Below are positions 16,624-24,074 of a stretch of DNA of 47,744 bases, in pieces (the stretch's first letter is position 1; each line of letters begins with the position of its first letter). The notes under the pieces are model-generated. The model saw nothing but the letters and a program-made list of their open reading frames with translations, was not told the DNA's origin and ran no database searches. The DNA is from Acidimicrobiia bacterium (GTDB lineage Bacteria; Actinomycetota; Acidimicrobiia; Acidimicrobiales; Aldehydirespiratoraceae). Location of the stretch: the NCBI GenBank assembly GCA_024421085.1, contig JAHQYN010000013.1, positions 1 through 47,744 of the forward strand, in the 5' to 3' direction. The position numbers and the translations under genes were made by a program.

Positions 16624-17784
16624 CTAGCCGCGGCTGGGGCGGCGGCGGAACAGTCCGGTCAGCGCCGAGTCGAAGTGGTAAAGGAATCCGCCGACTACCG
16701 CCAGCAGGATCACGTATGCAGCCGCGAAAGCACCCAGGTCGGGCTCGCGCGCGACGCCCAACTCGGCGATGACTATGGAGAACTCGCCACGCGCGACCAG
16801 CGCCGCCCCGGCCCGAAAACGGGCCTGCCCATCGAGCCTGCGCGCCGCGAACCATCCCGCGCCAACCTTGGTGAGGGCCGTCACCGCAGCCAGCGCGGCC
16901 GCGATTCCCGCCACCGCGGGGATCAGACCGGGGTCGACCTGGAGGCCGAAGAACACGAAGAACGAGGCGGCGAACAGGTGCCGCAGAGGCAGCAGCAGGT
17001 CGCGGGCGTGCGACACGACGTCACCGGAGAGAAAGACGCCCACCAGGAACGCCCCCACCGCCGCGGAGAGGTGGATCCGCTCGGCGAGACCCGCGAAGAC
17101 CAGGGTGGCGCCCAGAAGGGTCAGCAGCATCGCCTCGCGCGAGTCGCTCAGGATGAGCGTGTTGATCCTCTCGCCGTAGAAGTACTCGACGGTCATGATC
17201 GCCGCGACCGCCGCCAGCGACACCGCGATGGTCACGGCGATGCGTCCGGGCGACCCCCCGATGAGCACCGCGGTGACGACGGGAAGGTACAGGACCATCG
17301 CCAGGTCCTCGATCACCAGCATCGTCAGGACGACCCGGGTCTCCCCGTTGTTGAACCGGTCGAGATCGGCGACGAGCTTGGCGAATACACCCGACGACGA
17401 GATGTATGTGACCCCTCCCAGCAGCACCGCGACGATGGGGTCGAACCCCAGCAGCAGCCCGGCGACAAGGCCCGGCGGGAAGTTCAGGACCAGGTCGACG
17501 GCACCGGACCCGGTAGAGCGCCGAACACAGTCGATGAGTTCGTGGGCCGAGAACTCCAGCCCGAGCATCAGCAGCATCATGATGACGCCGATCTGGGCCC
17601 CCACCTCGATGAAGTCGACGGCTGCGCCCAGCTCCACGAGCCCTCCCTCGCCGAAGGCGAGACCCGCCAGCAGATAGACGGGAAGCACCGGCAGACCGAA
17701 TCTTCGGGCGAGCCGAGCCACGATGGCGAGACCCAGCACGACCGCGCCGAACTCGACCAACAGGACGTCAACCGGGATTTCCAT
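16624..17784 (-). CDS. CPA2-family cation:proton antiporter
   Basis: A 386-residue membrane protein with about 11-12 hydrophobic segments and the KefB/CPA2 pattern: PVYLLAGLAFG near residue 35, GVIMMLLMLGLEFS near 70, TYISSSGVFAKLVADL and VLTMLVIEDLAMVLYLPVV containing the ion-binding Asp. It exchanges K+ or Na+ for protons across the cytoplasmic membrane. The cytoplasmic TrkA-N/RCK domain found in KefB/KefC is absent; the protein ends after the last helix with FRRRPSRG. It stands alone between the 32-bp repeat array and the tRNA gene. Ion specificity is not determined. Confidence 0.85.
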   Translation of the reverse strand: MEIPVDVLLVEFGAVVLGLAIVARLARRFGLPVLPVYLLAGLAFGEGGLVELGAAVDFIEVGAQIGVIMMLLMLGLEFSAHELIDCVRRSTGSGAVDLVLNFPPGLVAGLLLGFDPIVAVLLGGVTYISSSGVFAKLVADLDRFNNGETRVVLTMLVIEDLAMVLYLPVVTAVLIGGSPGRIAVTIAVSLAAVAAIMTVEYFYGERINTLILSDSREAMLLTLLGATLVFAGLAERIHLSAAVGAFLVGVFLSGDVVSHARDLLLPLRHLFAASFFVFFGLQVDPGLIPAVAGIAAALAAVTALTKVGAGWFAARRLDGQARFRAGAALVARGEFSIVIAELGVAREPDLGAFAAAYVILLAVVGGFLYHFDSALTGLFRRRPSRG

Positions 17785-17853
17785 GAACGATCATCCCAAC
17801 GATCCGACAGCGCTCTACCGAATCAACGCTATACAGAACTCAGAGAAACGCAG

Positions 17854-17926
17854 TGGAGGTGAGGGGAATTGAACCCCTGGCCTCCTCGATGCGACCGAGG
17901 CGCTCTACCAACTGAGCTACACCCCC
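17854..17926 (-). tRNA. tRNA-Ala(CGC)
   Basis: A complete 73-nt cloverleaf reads on the minus strand from 17926 to 17854. The acceptor stem is GGGGGTG/CACCTCC and includes the G3:U70 pair that identifies tRNA-Ala. The D-arm is GCTC AGTTGGTA GAGC, the anticodon stem CCTCG/CGAGG with loop GTCGCAT gives anticodon CGC, and the T-arm is AGGGG TTCAATT CCCCT. The CCA end is not encoded. Confidence 0.95.
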
Positions 17927-18009
17927 TGCGAAGGGGCAATCGTAGCGGTACGAGGCCGAGGTACCGCACTTCCAACCCTTCAATCGCCCCCTTGCGGGCC
18001 TGCGGGCTG

Positions 18010-18486
18010 CTAGCCGTTGGCAACCCTGCCGACGCCCACGGCCGCGCGATGATCGATCACACGGTCGGGGTAGAGAGTATGGACCTTCATCTCACGCTCA
18101 GCGACGATGCTGCGACGCCGTGTCGCCAGCGAGACGAATGATCCCGCGGCAATATCGGACAGAATGTGGAGGGCCCAATACACAGAGCCGAAGGCCAACG
18201 CCGCGAACAAGGTTGTAAGGCAGGCCATGCCCAGGGCGACAGCCACGTCGCGGCGCCGACGTGCCGCTCCCCGCCCGCCCCGCGGAACCAGCGGGGACGA
18301 CCCGTGGACCGCCATCGCCGACCCACCTCGCACCTGCTGCGCCGCGCCCAGAGTTCCGAGCCCCTGAGAAAAGGAGCTCACCTCGTCCCTGTCCTGAGTC
18401 GAACTCTGGAACCGCAGTCTCAGATACCAGCCGAAATACCCTGCCCAGCACACAGCGAGGGCCACAATGATGATCGACTCCGACAT
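18010..18486 (-). CDS. SepX/GlpR-like divisome membrane protein
   Basis: A 158-residue protein with one N-terminal helix (IIIVALAVCWAGYFGWYL), a charged stretch resembling the SepX/GlpR signature RxxDEVSSFSQGLGTLG, an Arg-rich segment (RRRRDVAVALG) and one or two central helices (LTTLFAALAFGSVYWALHIL). SepX of Streptomyces and GlpR of Corynebacterium have this layout, and GlpR is the membrane receptor for a MoeA-like protein, Glp, in cell division (family knowledge). Here the gene lies downstream of moaC-moaA-moeA, the same association. It has its own promoter at 18564-18592. The assignment rests on pattern and neighbourhood, so confidence is moderate. Confidence 0.55.
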   Translation of the reverse strand: MSESIIIVALAVCWAGYFGWYLRLRFQSSTQDRDEVSSFSQGLGTLGAAQQVRGGSAMAVHGSSPLVPRGGRGAARRRRDVAVALGMACLTTLFAALAFGSVYWALHILSDIAAGSFVSLATRRRSIVAEREMKVHTLYPDRVIDHRAAVGVGRVANG

Positions 18487-18563
18487 ATGTTGTTGAACTC
18501 CAAGAGCTGGTGGCTGAGCAAACGACCGCTGCCGAGGGGCGGACCCTCGAGAACTAAGTTACA

Positions 18564-18603
18564 GTTATACTACAATCGAAACGCAAAAGCAACGAATCGT
18601 TGC
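18564..18603 (-). promoter_or_regulatory. Promoter with a palindrome over the -35 box
   Basis: On the minus strand TTGCTT (18592-18587) and TATAAC (18569-18564) are 17 bp apart, close to a sigma-70-type promoter, and point towards the SepX-like gene. The perfect 15-bp palindrome GCAACGAATCGTTGC (18589-18603) covers the -35 box and could be an operator. The block is notably AT-rich for this window. Confidence 0.55.
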
Positions 18604-18613
18604 AGGGAGATTT

Positions 18614-19099
18614 TCACAGCTCCTCTTCACGGCGGTAGCGACCGGAACGGCCCCCGGTCTTCTCCCACAGGGCGACCTCTGAGATCACCATCGAGCGGTC
18701 CATCGACTTGCACATGTCATAGACGGTCAGCGCAGCAACGCTGCAGGCCGTGAGCGCCTCCATCTCCACACCCGTGCGGTCGACCGTCTCAACCTGAGAC
18801 TCGATCACGATGCTGGTGTCGAGGATCTCGAAATCGACGGTGACTGCGCCCACAAGCAGCGGATGACACAGCGGGACCAGGTCTGAACAGCGCTTCGCGG
18901 CCTGGATCCCGGCAACGCGTGCAACCGCCAGCACGTCACCCTTCTTGATGGCACCCTGGGCCACAGCCGATGCGGTCTCGGCGGTCATCAGCACACGGCC
19001 GCGGGCAATCGCCCGGCGATGCGTCGGATCCTTGGGGGTGACGTCGACCATTCGCGCGCGGCCCGCAGGATCCAAGTGCGTGAATCCCGGTTCGGCCAT
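18614..19099 (-). CDS. moaC: Cyclic pyranopterin monophosphate synthase
   Basis: A 161-residue MoaC that converts the MoaA product into cyclic pyranopterin monophosphate, the first stable intermediate of molybdenum cofactor. Family marks are MVDVTPKDPTHRRAIARG, GIQAAKRCSDLVPLCHPL, the VETVDRTGVEMEALTACSVAALTVYDMCKSMDR catalytic block with the key Lys, and the length. The start ATG 19099 has TAGACT eight bases upstream, so it may have its own leaderless or short-leader promoter. That promoter lies inside one copy of a 38-bp direct repeat. It follows moaA on the same strand. Confidence 0.95.
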   Translation of the reverse strand: MAEPGFTHLDPAGRARMVDVTPKDPTHRRAIARGRVLMTAETASAVAQGAIKKGDVLAVARVAGIQAAKRCSDLVPLCHPLLVGAVTVDFEILDTSIVIESQVETVDRTGVEMEALTACSVAALTVYDMCKSMDRSMVISEVALWEKTGGRSGRYRREEEL

Positions 19100-19108
19100 G
19101 GCGCAAGA

Positions 19109-19219
19109 GTCTAGAAGATCGCGGCACCGCGTCGTCGGATGCAGGTTACGTGCCGGTGCAGGTGACCATCGCCGGCCACACGTCTAGAAGATCGCGGCAC
19201 CGCGTCGTCGGATGCAGGT
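19109..19219. repeat. 38-bp direct repeat
   Basis: Bases 19109-19146 recur exactly at 19182-19219, separated by 35 bp, between moaA and moaC. The copy nearer moaC contributes most of the TAGACT -10 box; the other copy differs at the flank and has TAGACG. Confidence 0.85.
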
Positions 19220-19239
19220 CTTCGGAACGAAGGGCGGGA

Positions 19240-20223
19240 TCAGCCGCCGATCTCCGACATCGAGCGGCGCGGACGGATGAAATGCACCTGATTGATGCTG
19301 TGGCCGGCCCACTTCGACGACACCGACCGCTGCAGCGCCACGGCGATCTCGTCGTCGCCCGCAGCGCTGCGCAGCAACGCCCGAACGTCGGTCTCGCCGG
19401 TCGCGAACAGACAGTTGCGGAACTGGCCGTCGGCGGTGACCCGGACCCGGTCGCACGAATCGCAAAACGACTGGCTCACGCTCGCCACGATCCCGATCTC
19501 GCCGCGGCCGTCTGCGTAGCGCCAGCGGGAGGCCGGCGCCGAGGTCCGGGCGACCGGCACCAACTCGAACTCAGCGGAGAGACTCGCGAGGATCTCGGCC
19601 TGGGTCATCACCTGGTCGCTGCTCCAGCCTTCGTCGGCATCGAGCGGCATGAACTCGATGAAGCGCACCACCACAGACCGGTCGCGCCCGAAATGAGCGA
19701 AGTCGACGATCTCGTCGTCGTTGACGCCCTTCATCACCACGACGTTGACCTTCACAGGGTCGAAACCTGCTTGGCGCGCAGCCTCGACGCCTTCGAGCAC
19801 CCGCGCAAGGTCATTGCGGCGGGTGAGCTCGCCGAAGCGATCAGCTCGCAGCGAGTCCAGCGAGATGTTGATCCTGTTAAGACCCGCAGAGCGCAACTCG
19901 TCGGCCAGCAGCGGCAGCGTGACCCCGTTGGTCGTCATCGCCAGATCGACGCCGAGCGCCGCGAGCTTGGCCACGAGGACCGGCAGCCGCGCACGCACCG
20001 TGGGCTCTCCGCCCGTCAAGCGGATGGCGTTCACCCCGAAGCGCTCCACCATGATCCGGGCCAGGCGCTCGATCTCCTCGAACGAGAGCAGGTCCTCACG
20101 GCGCTGCCACTGCATCCCCTCCTCGGGCATGCAGTAGGTGCAGCGAAAGTTGCAGCGGTCGGTCACGGAGATCCGCAGGTCGCGGTGGACCCGCCCGAAA
20201 CCGTCGATCAACTGCGTGGTCAT
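19240..20223 (-). CDS. moaA: GTP 3',8-cyclase
   Basis: A 327-residue radical SAM enzyme that, with MoaC, turns GTP into cyclic pyranopterin monophosphate. The N-terminal [4Fe-4S]-AdoMet site is C24-x3-C28-x2-C31 (CNFRCTYC). The second cluster site is CDSCDRVRVTADGQFRNCLF. The protein ends in the functionally important Gly-Gly (SEIGG). RLTGGEPTVRARLPVLV is the GGEP motif. Its ATG overlaps the moeA stop by four bases, which implies co-translation. Length and motifs are all normal. Confidence 0.96.
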   Translation of the reverse strand: MTTQLIDGFGRVHRDLRISVTDRCNFRCTYCMPEEGMQWQRREDLLSFEEIERLARIMVERFGVNAIRLTGGEPTVRARLPVLVAKLAALGVDLAMTTNGVTLPLLADELRSAGLNRINISLDSLRADRFGELTRRNDLARVLEGVEAARQAGFDPVKVNVVVMKGVNDDEIVDFAHFGRDRSVVVRFIEFMPLDADEGWSSDQVMTQAEILASLSAEFELVPVARTSAPASRWRYADGRGEIGIVASVSQSFCDSCDRVRVTADGQFRNCLFATGETDVRALLRSAAGDDEIAVALQRSVSSKWAGHSINQVHFIRPRRSMSEIGG

Positions 20224-21434
20224 TCCACCACCGTACCCATCGGGATGATCTCCACCTCATCGCCCGCGGCGATCTCGGTGCGGTCACCGACGATCGCCAG
20301 CGCGTCGGCGCGGGCCATCGCCGTCAACTGGTGCGAGCCCTGCCCGCTCAGTCTGCGGACGTGCCAGCGCCCGGTCTCGTCGGGGCCGCCGCTCACTCGC
20401 AGGAAATGGGTCTTGCCGTCGTCGTGGCGGCCCAACGGCTCCTCGCTGACAGCCCGCCGCAGCGGCCGGTGCATGCGCTCGTGGCCCGCCATCTTGCGCA
20501 GCGCCGGACGTGCCAGGAGCTCGTAGCTGACCATCGACGAGACAGGGTTGCCCGGCAGACCGAAAACCGGCGTAGTACCGATCAGCCCAAACGCGAAGGG
20601 CTTGGCGGGCTTGATGGCGATCTGCATCCAGCGCATGTCGCCGAGGCGGTCCAACACTGCCTTCACATAGTCGAAAGCCCCCATCGACACACCGCCCGAG
20701 GAGAGGATGGCGTCACAGCGCGCCGCGCCGCCGCTGAAGGCTTCGGCGATGTCGGCCTCGTTGTCGCGGGCGATGCCGAGGTCGACGGGCTCCATGCCCG
20801 ACTCGCCGAGCATCGTCAGCAGGGTGCGCCGATTCGAGTCCCTGATCTCTCCGGGTCGCAGCGGTCTCGGGTCGTCAACGAGTTCATCACCGGTCGACAG
20901 CACCCCGACCACCGGTCTGCGGTAGACACGCACCGCAGGCAGCCCGACACTGGCCAACACTCCGAGATGGCCGGCGCCGAGCACGGTCCCCGGCGCGAAC
21001 AGCTCATCACCGGGCTGCACGTCCTCGCCCGCCCCGCGCACGTGGTTGCCCTCGGCGACCGCGATCTCCACGTTGACCCGGGAACTCTCGGGGTCATAGG
21101 AGGTGCGCTCCACCATCACCACTGCGTCGGCACCCTGCGGCAGCGGTGCCCCGGTCATGATGCGCATTGCCTGACCCGGCTTCAGCGGCCGCGTCGCCGC
21201 AGCACCCGCAGCCACCGTGCCCGTCACTTCGAGGGTGACCGGGGCATCGGCCGTGTCGGCTGCAACGACCGCGAAACCGTCCATCGCGGTGTTGGCGAAC
21301 GGCGGCACCGATTCGTGGGCGACGACCGGGTCTGCAAGGACCAGGCCGGCCGCGTCGGCCAGCGCAACCGACACCGCACCGAGGCGGTCGACCCGGTCGA
21401 GAACGTATGAGCGGGCATCGGTCAGCGGGATCAC
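20220..21434 (-). CDS. moeA: Molybdopterin molybdenumtransferase (MoeA/Glp family)
   Basis: A 404-residue gephyrin-E/MoeA protein that inserts molybdate into adenylylated molybdopterin. It shows PPFANTAMDGFAV near residue 50, MRIMTGAPLPQGADAVVMVE, the MoCF-binding domain VGVLSTGDEL and ILSSGGVSMGAFDYVKAVL, and GLPGNPVSSMVSYELL. GTG 21434 (VIPLTDARSYVLDRV) is chosen as the start because residues further upstream lack similarity to the family. It is followed directly by moaA with a four-base overlap. Because a SepX/GlpR-like gene sits in the same cluster, this paralogue might act as the divisome protein Glp instead of, or besides, cofactor synthesis; that is inference. Confidence 0.92.
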   Translation of the reverse strand: MIPLTDARSYVLDRVDRLGAVSVALADAAGLVLADPVVAHESVPPFANTAMDGFAVVAADTADAPVTLEVTGTVAAGAAATRPLKPGQAMRIMTGAPLPQGADAVVMVERTSYDPESSRVNVEIAVAEGNHVRGAGEDVQPGDELFAPGTVLGAGHLGVLASVGLPAVRVYRRPVVGVLSTGDELVDDPRPLRPGEIRDSNRRTLLTMLGESGMEPVDLGIARDNEADIAEAFSGGAARCDAILSSGGVSMGAFDYVKAVLDRLGDMRWMQIAIKPAKPFAFGLIGTTPVFGLPGNPVSSMVSYELLARPALRKMAGHERMHRPLRRAVSEEPLGRHDDGKTHFLRVSGGPDETGRWHVRRLSGQGSHQLTAMARADALAIVGDRTEIAAGDEVEIIPMGTVVE

Positions 21435-21495
21435 ACCTGAAGCGTGCCCCAACTTCGCCGCAGATGCCACCCCGCGGCGGCGTCTTGTCGGGCCG

Positions 21496-22059
21496 CTAAC
21501 GCTGCGACAGGAGGCGACGGATGTTGGACTGGTGGCGCACCACAAGGATCGCGGCGACCCCGACCGACACCAGGATCTCCCAGGCTGGAAGACCCGCGAT
21601 CGCGGCCAGCAGCGGGTAGGAGAAGGCGATCGACAGCGATCCCAATGCGGCGACTCTCAGAACCTTCACCACGACCAGGAAGGTGAGCCCGCACAACAGG
21701 CCGATGACCGGGCTGATCATCAGCCCCGCGCCACCCGCGGTAGCCACGCCCTTGCCGCCGCGGAAACCTCGCAGGGCAGGCCAGACATGGCCGAGGACCG
21801 CCGCCACCCAGACAGCGTGCGCAGCCGGTCGGCCGGACACCAGCAGAGCCAGCGCCGCGGGGGCCGCACCCTTCCCCATGTCGATCAGCCCCACGATCAC
21901 GCCGGCTCTGCGGCTCGCCAGACGATAGATGTTGGAAGCGCCCGGATTGCCTGAGCCCTCCCGCGTCGGATCCACGCCCAGCCGCCGACCCACGATCGCC
22001 GCGGTCGGGAACATGCCGACGATGTAGGCGCCGACCACCAGGGCGACAACTTCGATCAC
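21496..22059 (-). CDS. plsY: Acyl-phosphate:glycerol-3-phosphate acyltransferase
   Basis: A 187-residue integral membrane enzyme that makes lysophosphatidic acid from acyl-phosphate. The three PlsY motifs are visible: GSGNPGASN, the LGHVWPALRGFRGGKGVAT block, and the C-terminal VRHQSNIRRLL. About five hydrophobic segments fit the family. The start GTG 22059 is supported by TACGAT six bases upstream. The gene heads the minus-strand run plsY-moeA-moaA-moaC, with a 61-bp gap to moeA. Confidence 0.92.
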   Translation of the reverse strand: MIEVVALVVGAYIVGMFPTAAIVGRRLGVDPTREGSGNPGASNIYRLASRRAGVIVGLIDMGKGAAPAALALLVSGRPAAHAVWVAAVLGHVWPALRGFRGGKGVATAGGAGLMISPVIGLLCGLTFLVVVKVLRVAALGSLSIAFSYPLLAAIAGLPAWEILVSVGVAAILVVRHQSNIRRLLSQR

Positions 22060-22065
22060 CCGACC

Positions 22066-22071
22066 ATCGTA
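22066..22071 (-). promoter_or_regulatory. -10 box (TACGAT) of a leaderless promoter
   Basis: On the minus strand TACGAT is six bases before the GTG at 22059 of plsY, consistent with a leaderless transcript and fixing the start. Confidence 0.5.
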
Positions 22072-22110
22072 TGGTGGCGAGCGCCGTCGGTACGGGTATC
22101 CTCCGTTCTC

Positions 22111-22503
22111 GTGCCCACCTACGACTACCGGTGCCAGCGGACCGGAGAGATGTTTGAGTTTTGGCAGTCGTTTCGCGACGAGCCCCTGACCCGCTGCACC
22201 CAGGTGCATGACGATGAGGACCGGCAGTGCGGAGCGCCCGTCAAGAGGGTCTTCTCCAAGGTGGGGATCTCCTTCAAGGGCGACGGCTTCTACAAGAACG
22301 ATCACGGCGCCAACGCCCGGGCCCGGGCGTCTGAACGGTCCAAGTCGGATTCGTCGTCCAGTTCAGATTCGTCGTCCGGGCAAGGTTTGTCGTCGAGCGG
22401 GTCGGGTGCCGCCGCGAGCGACTCGAGTTCCGCAAGCGCCGATTCCGGGTCGTCATCGAAAAGCCCGGAACCGTCCAAGAGCAGCGCCTCGAGCGCCGCC
22501 TGA
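22111..22503 (+). CDS. FmdB-type zinc-ribbon protein with Ser-rich tail
   Basis: A 130-residue protein. Residues 1-70 follow the FmdB/CxxC_CxxC_SSSS family (MPTYDYRCQRTGEMFEFWQSF, VKRVFSKVGISFKGDGFYKND). The first zinc knuckle is altered, CQRTG in place of CxxCG, and the second Cys pair is stretched (RCTQVHDDEDRQCG), so metal binding may be weakened. The rest is almost only Ser, Ala, Gly and Asp. Family members are small, abundant and of uncertain function. The gene is divergent from plsY with 51 bp between starts; TATCCT lies eight bases before GTG 22111. Confidence 0.85.
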   Translation: MPTYDYRCQRTGEMFEFWQSFRDEPLTRCTQVHDDEDRQCGAPVKRVFSKVGISFKGDGFYKNDHGANARARASERSKSDSSSSSDSSSGQGLSSSGSGAAASDSSSASADSGSSSKSPEPSKSSASSAA

Positions 22504-22604
22504 GCATCGCTACCGGCCCCGCCGCAGCTTCCCCCGCACACAACTCCAGTTTCCCCCGCAAACAACTTCCCCCAAGACACTGTCAAGCCTAAGGACGGCG
22601 AAAC

Positions 22605-23228
22605 ATGTTCGAATTGGGACGTCCACCACTGGAAACGCTGCGGGCCACGATCAGCGGTGCCCGGGTCACCATCCGCCGAAGTCGCTGGCCGAGATTCGTC
22701 TTGACCGCGGCCGTCGGGCTGGGGCTGGGACTCTGGCTCGTCGGGATCTACGACAGCGCCACGACCGCTCGCGCCCAGTGGCAGACCCACATCGACGGCT
22801 GGGTCGTAACCAGGGACCTCGAAGCGGGTGCCACCCTCGGTGCCGACGACCTCGCCCCTACGTTGCTACCGACCGCGGGCACGCCCCGCGACGCAACCCT
22901 GCGCGACCCGGTCGGACTGACCCTGAGAGACTCCATGGCCACAGGCGAGATCGTCCGCGATGGGCGCTTGACGTCGGCGTCGGGGCGACTGGCCGCGCAA
23001 CTCGGCGAAGCGACCGGAGCCCTGACCATCGCCACCGACAAGACCCCCCTGATGCCCGGCGACCTCGTCGATCTGCACGGCCTCATCGACGGCGCCCGGT
23101 TGGCCACAGACGCCTCCGTGATCGCAGTTGACGAAGGATTCGTGACCGTCGCGGTAGCAGACCAGCAGATCCGCGCGGTCATCCAGTCGCTGACCGTCGG
23201 CGGGGTCGTACCAGTGCTCGTCGGTTAG
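22605..23228 (+). CDS. SAF-domain membrane-anchored protein (CpaB/FlgA-like)
   Basis: A 207-residue protein with a cytoplasmic N-terminus, one membrane helix (FVLTAAVGLGLGLWLVGIY, about 32-50) and an external SAF domain, recognisable from VVTRDLEAGATLGADDLAPTLLP and DSMATGEIVRDGRL. SAF domains occur in CpaB of Flp pili, FlgA and related envelope proteins. No pilus genes are nearby, so the partner is unknown. It follows the FmdB-like gene by about 100 bp on the same strand. Confidence 0.75.
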   Translation: MFELGRPPLETLRATISGARVTIRRSRWPRFVLTAAVGLGLGLWLVGIYDSATTARAQWQTHIDGWVVTRDLEAGATLGADDLAPTLLPTAGTPRDATLRDPVGLTLRDSMATGEIVRDGRLTSASGRLAAQLGEATGALTIATDKTPLMPGDLVDLHGLIDGARLATDASVIAVDEGFVTVAVADQQIRAVIQSLTVGGVVPVLVG

Positions 23229-23252
23229 CACCAGCCAGTCGGCACCAAGCGG

Positions 23253-24062
23253 TTAGCGCCAGTCGGTGGCGAGCGCGGCAAGCACGCCGAGACCCACCAT
23301 CACCCGGTACCAGACGAAAGGCGTGAAGCTGCGGCTTCGCACCAACCGCAGCGTTCCCCAAACCGCTGCCCAGCCGGTCAGCGCCGAGGTTGCCGCGCCC
23401 CACAGGAACGGTGACCAGAATGACGACGGGATGTCACTGTCCAACAGCGTGAAGGCGCCCGCTCCGGCAATGACCGGAAGGCTCATCAAGAAGGCCAGGC
23501 GGGCCGCGGCCTCCCGCTTGAAACCGAGCAGGCGCGAGACGGTCAGCGTCGCTCCCGAACGGGAGACCCCCGGCTGCAGCGCCAACGCCTGGCCCAGACC
23601 CATCAGCAGCGCATCACGGAGGGTGAACTCGTCTTGGGCGCGCCGCTGCGGCATCCGGTCCGCACCCAGCAGCAGCAGGCCGAACACGATCAACATCACG
23701 GCGATGACGGCTATCTGATCGAAGTCGTTGATCTGATCGGCGAGGGCCACCCCGACCAACCCCGCCGGCACCGCCGAGACCACCAGCAACCAACCGATCC
23801 GGCCGTCGTCGGTCAACTGACGGCGCCGCAGCGGTGCCGCCGCGGCAACCGCGTAGCGAGCGACGTCGGCGCGGAGATAGGCGATCGCGCCGACGAGCGT
23901 TCCGAGATGCACCGCAACGTCGAAGGACGTCTCCAGTTCGCCGCTGAGCTGCTCCCATCCGAACAACCAGCGGGTCAGCTCCAGATGCGCGCTCGAGGAG
24001 ATCGGGAAGAACTCCGACAGCCCCTGCACAATGCCGAGGACGATGGCCTGCAGGGTCGACAT
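23253..24062 (-). CDS. uppP: Undecaprenyl-diphosphatase
   Basis: A 269-residue membrane phosphatase (BacA/UppP) that recycles undecaprenyl diphosphate for cell-wall synthesis. Both active-site signatures are present: QGLSEFFPISSSAHL near residues 14-28 and LQPGVSRSGATLTVSRLLGF in the second half. About eight hydrophobic segments and a normal length support a full gene. It starts 12 bp after the end of the TldE gene on the same strand, so it is probably the last gene of a tldD-tldE-uppP operon. Confidence 0.95.
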   Translation of the reverse strand: MSTLQAIVLGIVQGLSEFFPISSSAHLELTRWLFGWEQLSGELETSFDVAVHLGTLVGAIAYLRADVARYAVAAAAPLRRRQLTDDGRIGWLLVVSAVPAGLVGVALADQINDFDQIAVIAVMLIVFGLLLLGADRMPQRRAQDEFTLRDALLMGLGQALALQPGVSRSGATLTVSRLLGFKREAAARLAFLMSLPVIAGAGAFTLLDSDIPSSFWSPFLWGAATSALTGWAAVWGTLRLVRSRSFTPFVWYRVMVGLGVLAALATDWR

Positions 24063-24074
24063 CGCCCCGCCTGC

